The position numbers were made by a program, and so were the translations under genes. This document shows, piece after piece, positions 63,041 through 64,000 of a DNA stretch of 64,000 nucleotides; within the stretch, counting starts at the first letter, position 1; each line of letters begins with the position of its first letter. The DNA comes from Gemmobacter denitrificans (GTDB lineage: Bacteria; Pseudomonadota; Alphaproteobacteria; Rhodobacterales; Rhodobacteraceae). The stretch is taken from contig NZ_JBALHR010000004.1 of assembly GCF_036964905.1 (NCBI RefSeq), forward strand, positions 310,001-374,000. Direction: 5' to 3'. Below the pieces are notes generated by a model that was not told the DNA's origin, did no database searches, and saw only the letters and a program-made list of their open reading frames with translations.

Positions 63041-64000
63041 TTATACCCCGTAGGGCATCCAGATGGTCTTGACCTGCGTCGCGCGGGTCAGAAATTCCAT
63101 GCCCAGACCCTGGGCCGGATCGAGCCAGTCCCGCAAACCGGCCTCGGCCCAGACAGGTTTCAGGTTGCCTGCGCTGGCGCTTTCCACGGCGGCCACGCCA
63201 TTTGCCGCGCCGAAATACCACAGCGCCGCCACATCATCATGATCGGCCAGGGTTTTCGCCAGCGAATCGCTGTCGCCCGTCAACAGGTTCACAGCGCCTG
63301 CCGGAATGTCCGAAGTTTCGAACACCTGATACAGCCGCGCGGCAATCAGGGGCTGGCTTTGGCTGGCCACGGCAACAACCCGGTTGCCCATCGCCAGCGC
63401 GGGCAGGATCAACGACATCAGGCCCAGCAGCGGTGCCTCATCCGGCGCGACGATACCCAGTGTGCCGAAGGGTTCATTCACCGTCAGCGTCACATGGCTG
63501 GATTTGGTCGCGGTGACCCGGCCATCGAACTTGTCGGCCCAAGCGGCATACCAGAAGGCGCGGCGGATCGTGGCTTGCACCTCGGCCTGGGGCTTGGGCG
63601 TGCCAGCCTGCGTCAGGGCAGCGGTGAACTCTGTCTCGCGCTGCGCCAGATTTTCGGCCATAAAATACAGTACCTGCGCGCGGTTATGCGCTGTGACCCC
63701 ACCCCAGCCGGTGGCCTTTCCTGCCGCCTCGACTGCGTTGCGCACATCCTTGCGCCCGGCCAGGGCCGCCTGTCCGATGACACCTGCCTTGCCCGTCACG
63801 CTGTAGCTTTGCCCGCCATCGGCCCGGGCCTGCTTGCCACCGATATAAAGCTTGGCGGTCACGTCAATCGGGCTGCGCTCGGCCTTGCCCAAGGCGGGGC
63901 TGACCGGGGCCAGCGGCGCGGGGGCAGCGCGCAGCGCGCCGGATTTGGCCTTGGGCGCCACATAATCCAGCATCCCGGCACGCCCGCCTTCGCGGCCAAA
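63041..64000 (-). CDS. Aldehyde dehydrogenase family protein, C-terminal part (5' end off window)
   Basis: The frame is open to the right edge; visible are 319 residues. The first residues (FGREGGRAGMLDYVAP) are the end of a normal ALDH domain; then a Pro/Ala linker and a second ALDH-like domain: IDVTAKLYIGGKQARADGGQ, WGGVTAHNRAQVLYFMAENL, VTLTVNEPFGTLGIVAPDEA, AGAVNLLTGDSDSLAKTLAD. There is no cysteine anywhere in this part, so the second domain lacks the catalytic nucleophile. This looks like a tandem ALDH with one active and one structural domain. The substrate is unknown. Confidence 0.85.
   Translation of the reverse strand, partial: FGREGGRAGMLDYVAPKAKSGALRAAPAPLAPVSPALGKAERSPIDVTAKLYIGGKQARADGGQSYSVTGKAGVIGQAALAGRKDVRNAVEAAGKATGWGGVTAHNRAQVLYFMAENLAQRETEFTAALTQAGTPKPQAEVQATIRRAFWYAAWADKFDGRVTATKSSHVTLTVNEPFGTLGIVAPDEAPLLGLMSLILPALAMGNRVVAVASQSQPLIAARLYQVFETSDIPAGAVNLLTGDSDSLAKTLADHDDVAALWYFGAANGVAAVESASAGNLKPVWAEAGLRDWLDPAQGLGMEFLTRATQVKTIWMPYGV

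Overview
The window is GC-rich (roughly two thirds G+C in most lines sampled by eye) and gene-dense, and looks like the chromosome of an alphaproteobacterium of the Rhodobacterales/Rhodobacteraceae type. Pointers are CIRCE-controlled groESL, an Hsp20 gene followed by a DUF1150 gene, a fabI-fabB-fabA cluster, lgt-NDUFAF7-pgeF, a GlpVSTPQU-type glycerol ABC transporter, and a short dispersed intergenic element of a kind I associate with this family. All family assignments come from reading the translated sequence; no database search was run.

Layout. 1-9.2 kb: 5' end of a rhodanese gene, CIRCE/groES/groEL, a glycosyltransferase, a DeoR regulator divergent from a DUF4406 gene, a solitary HNH protein, purE-purK, then Hsp20 and DUF1150. 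9.2-18.4 kb: trxB and an Lrp regulator, lgt-NDUFAF7-pgeF, ubiK, a two-component system, and two secreted Asp-rich proteins that share a repeated module. 18.4-26 kb: tRNA-Gly(TCC), an RTX protein, an alanine-type symporter with a universal stress protein, the fab genes and an AAA ATPase. 26-35.4 kb: dut-moeB, amino-acid ABC genes without an ATPase, mnmH facing a fused selD (selenium use), and a hydantoinase-A-like protein.

35.4-41.2 kb is a decayed mobile region between a CAT-anticodon tRNA and tRNA-Tyr. A large serine recombinase reads into the first tRNA, and a tyrosine integrase sits beside the second. Between them lie truncated ParB-like, Y-family polymerase and phage capsid (DUF2190) genes joined at visible scars.

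41.2-49.4 kb: rlmB, a CoA-binding protein, twin tRNA-Gly(GCC), and a histidine locus in two blocks (hisB-hisH-glsA and hisA-orf-hisF-hisE) separated by two opposite-strand genes. 49.4-60.5 kb: one long minus-strand glycerol operon in the order glpD-glpS-glpT-glpP-glpQ-glpU-glpV-membrane protein-glpK-iron ADH, covering uptake, phosphorylation and oxidation of glycerol. 60.9-64 kb: a compositionally foreign chemoreceptor and the 3' part of a tandem aldehyde dehydrogenase.

The most original signals are the repeated module in the two acidic secreted proteins next to the two-component system, the complementary degeneracy of the two glycerol ABC ATPases, and the tRNA-bounded graveyard of mobile elements.
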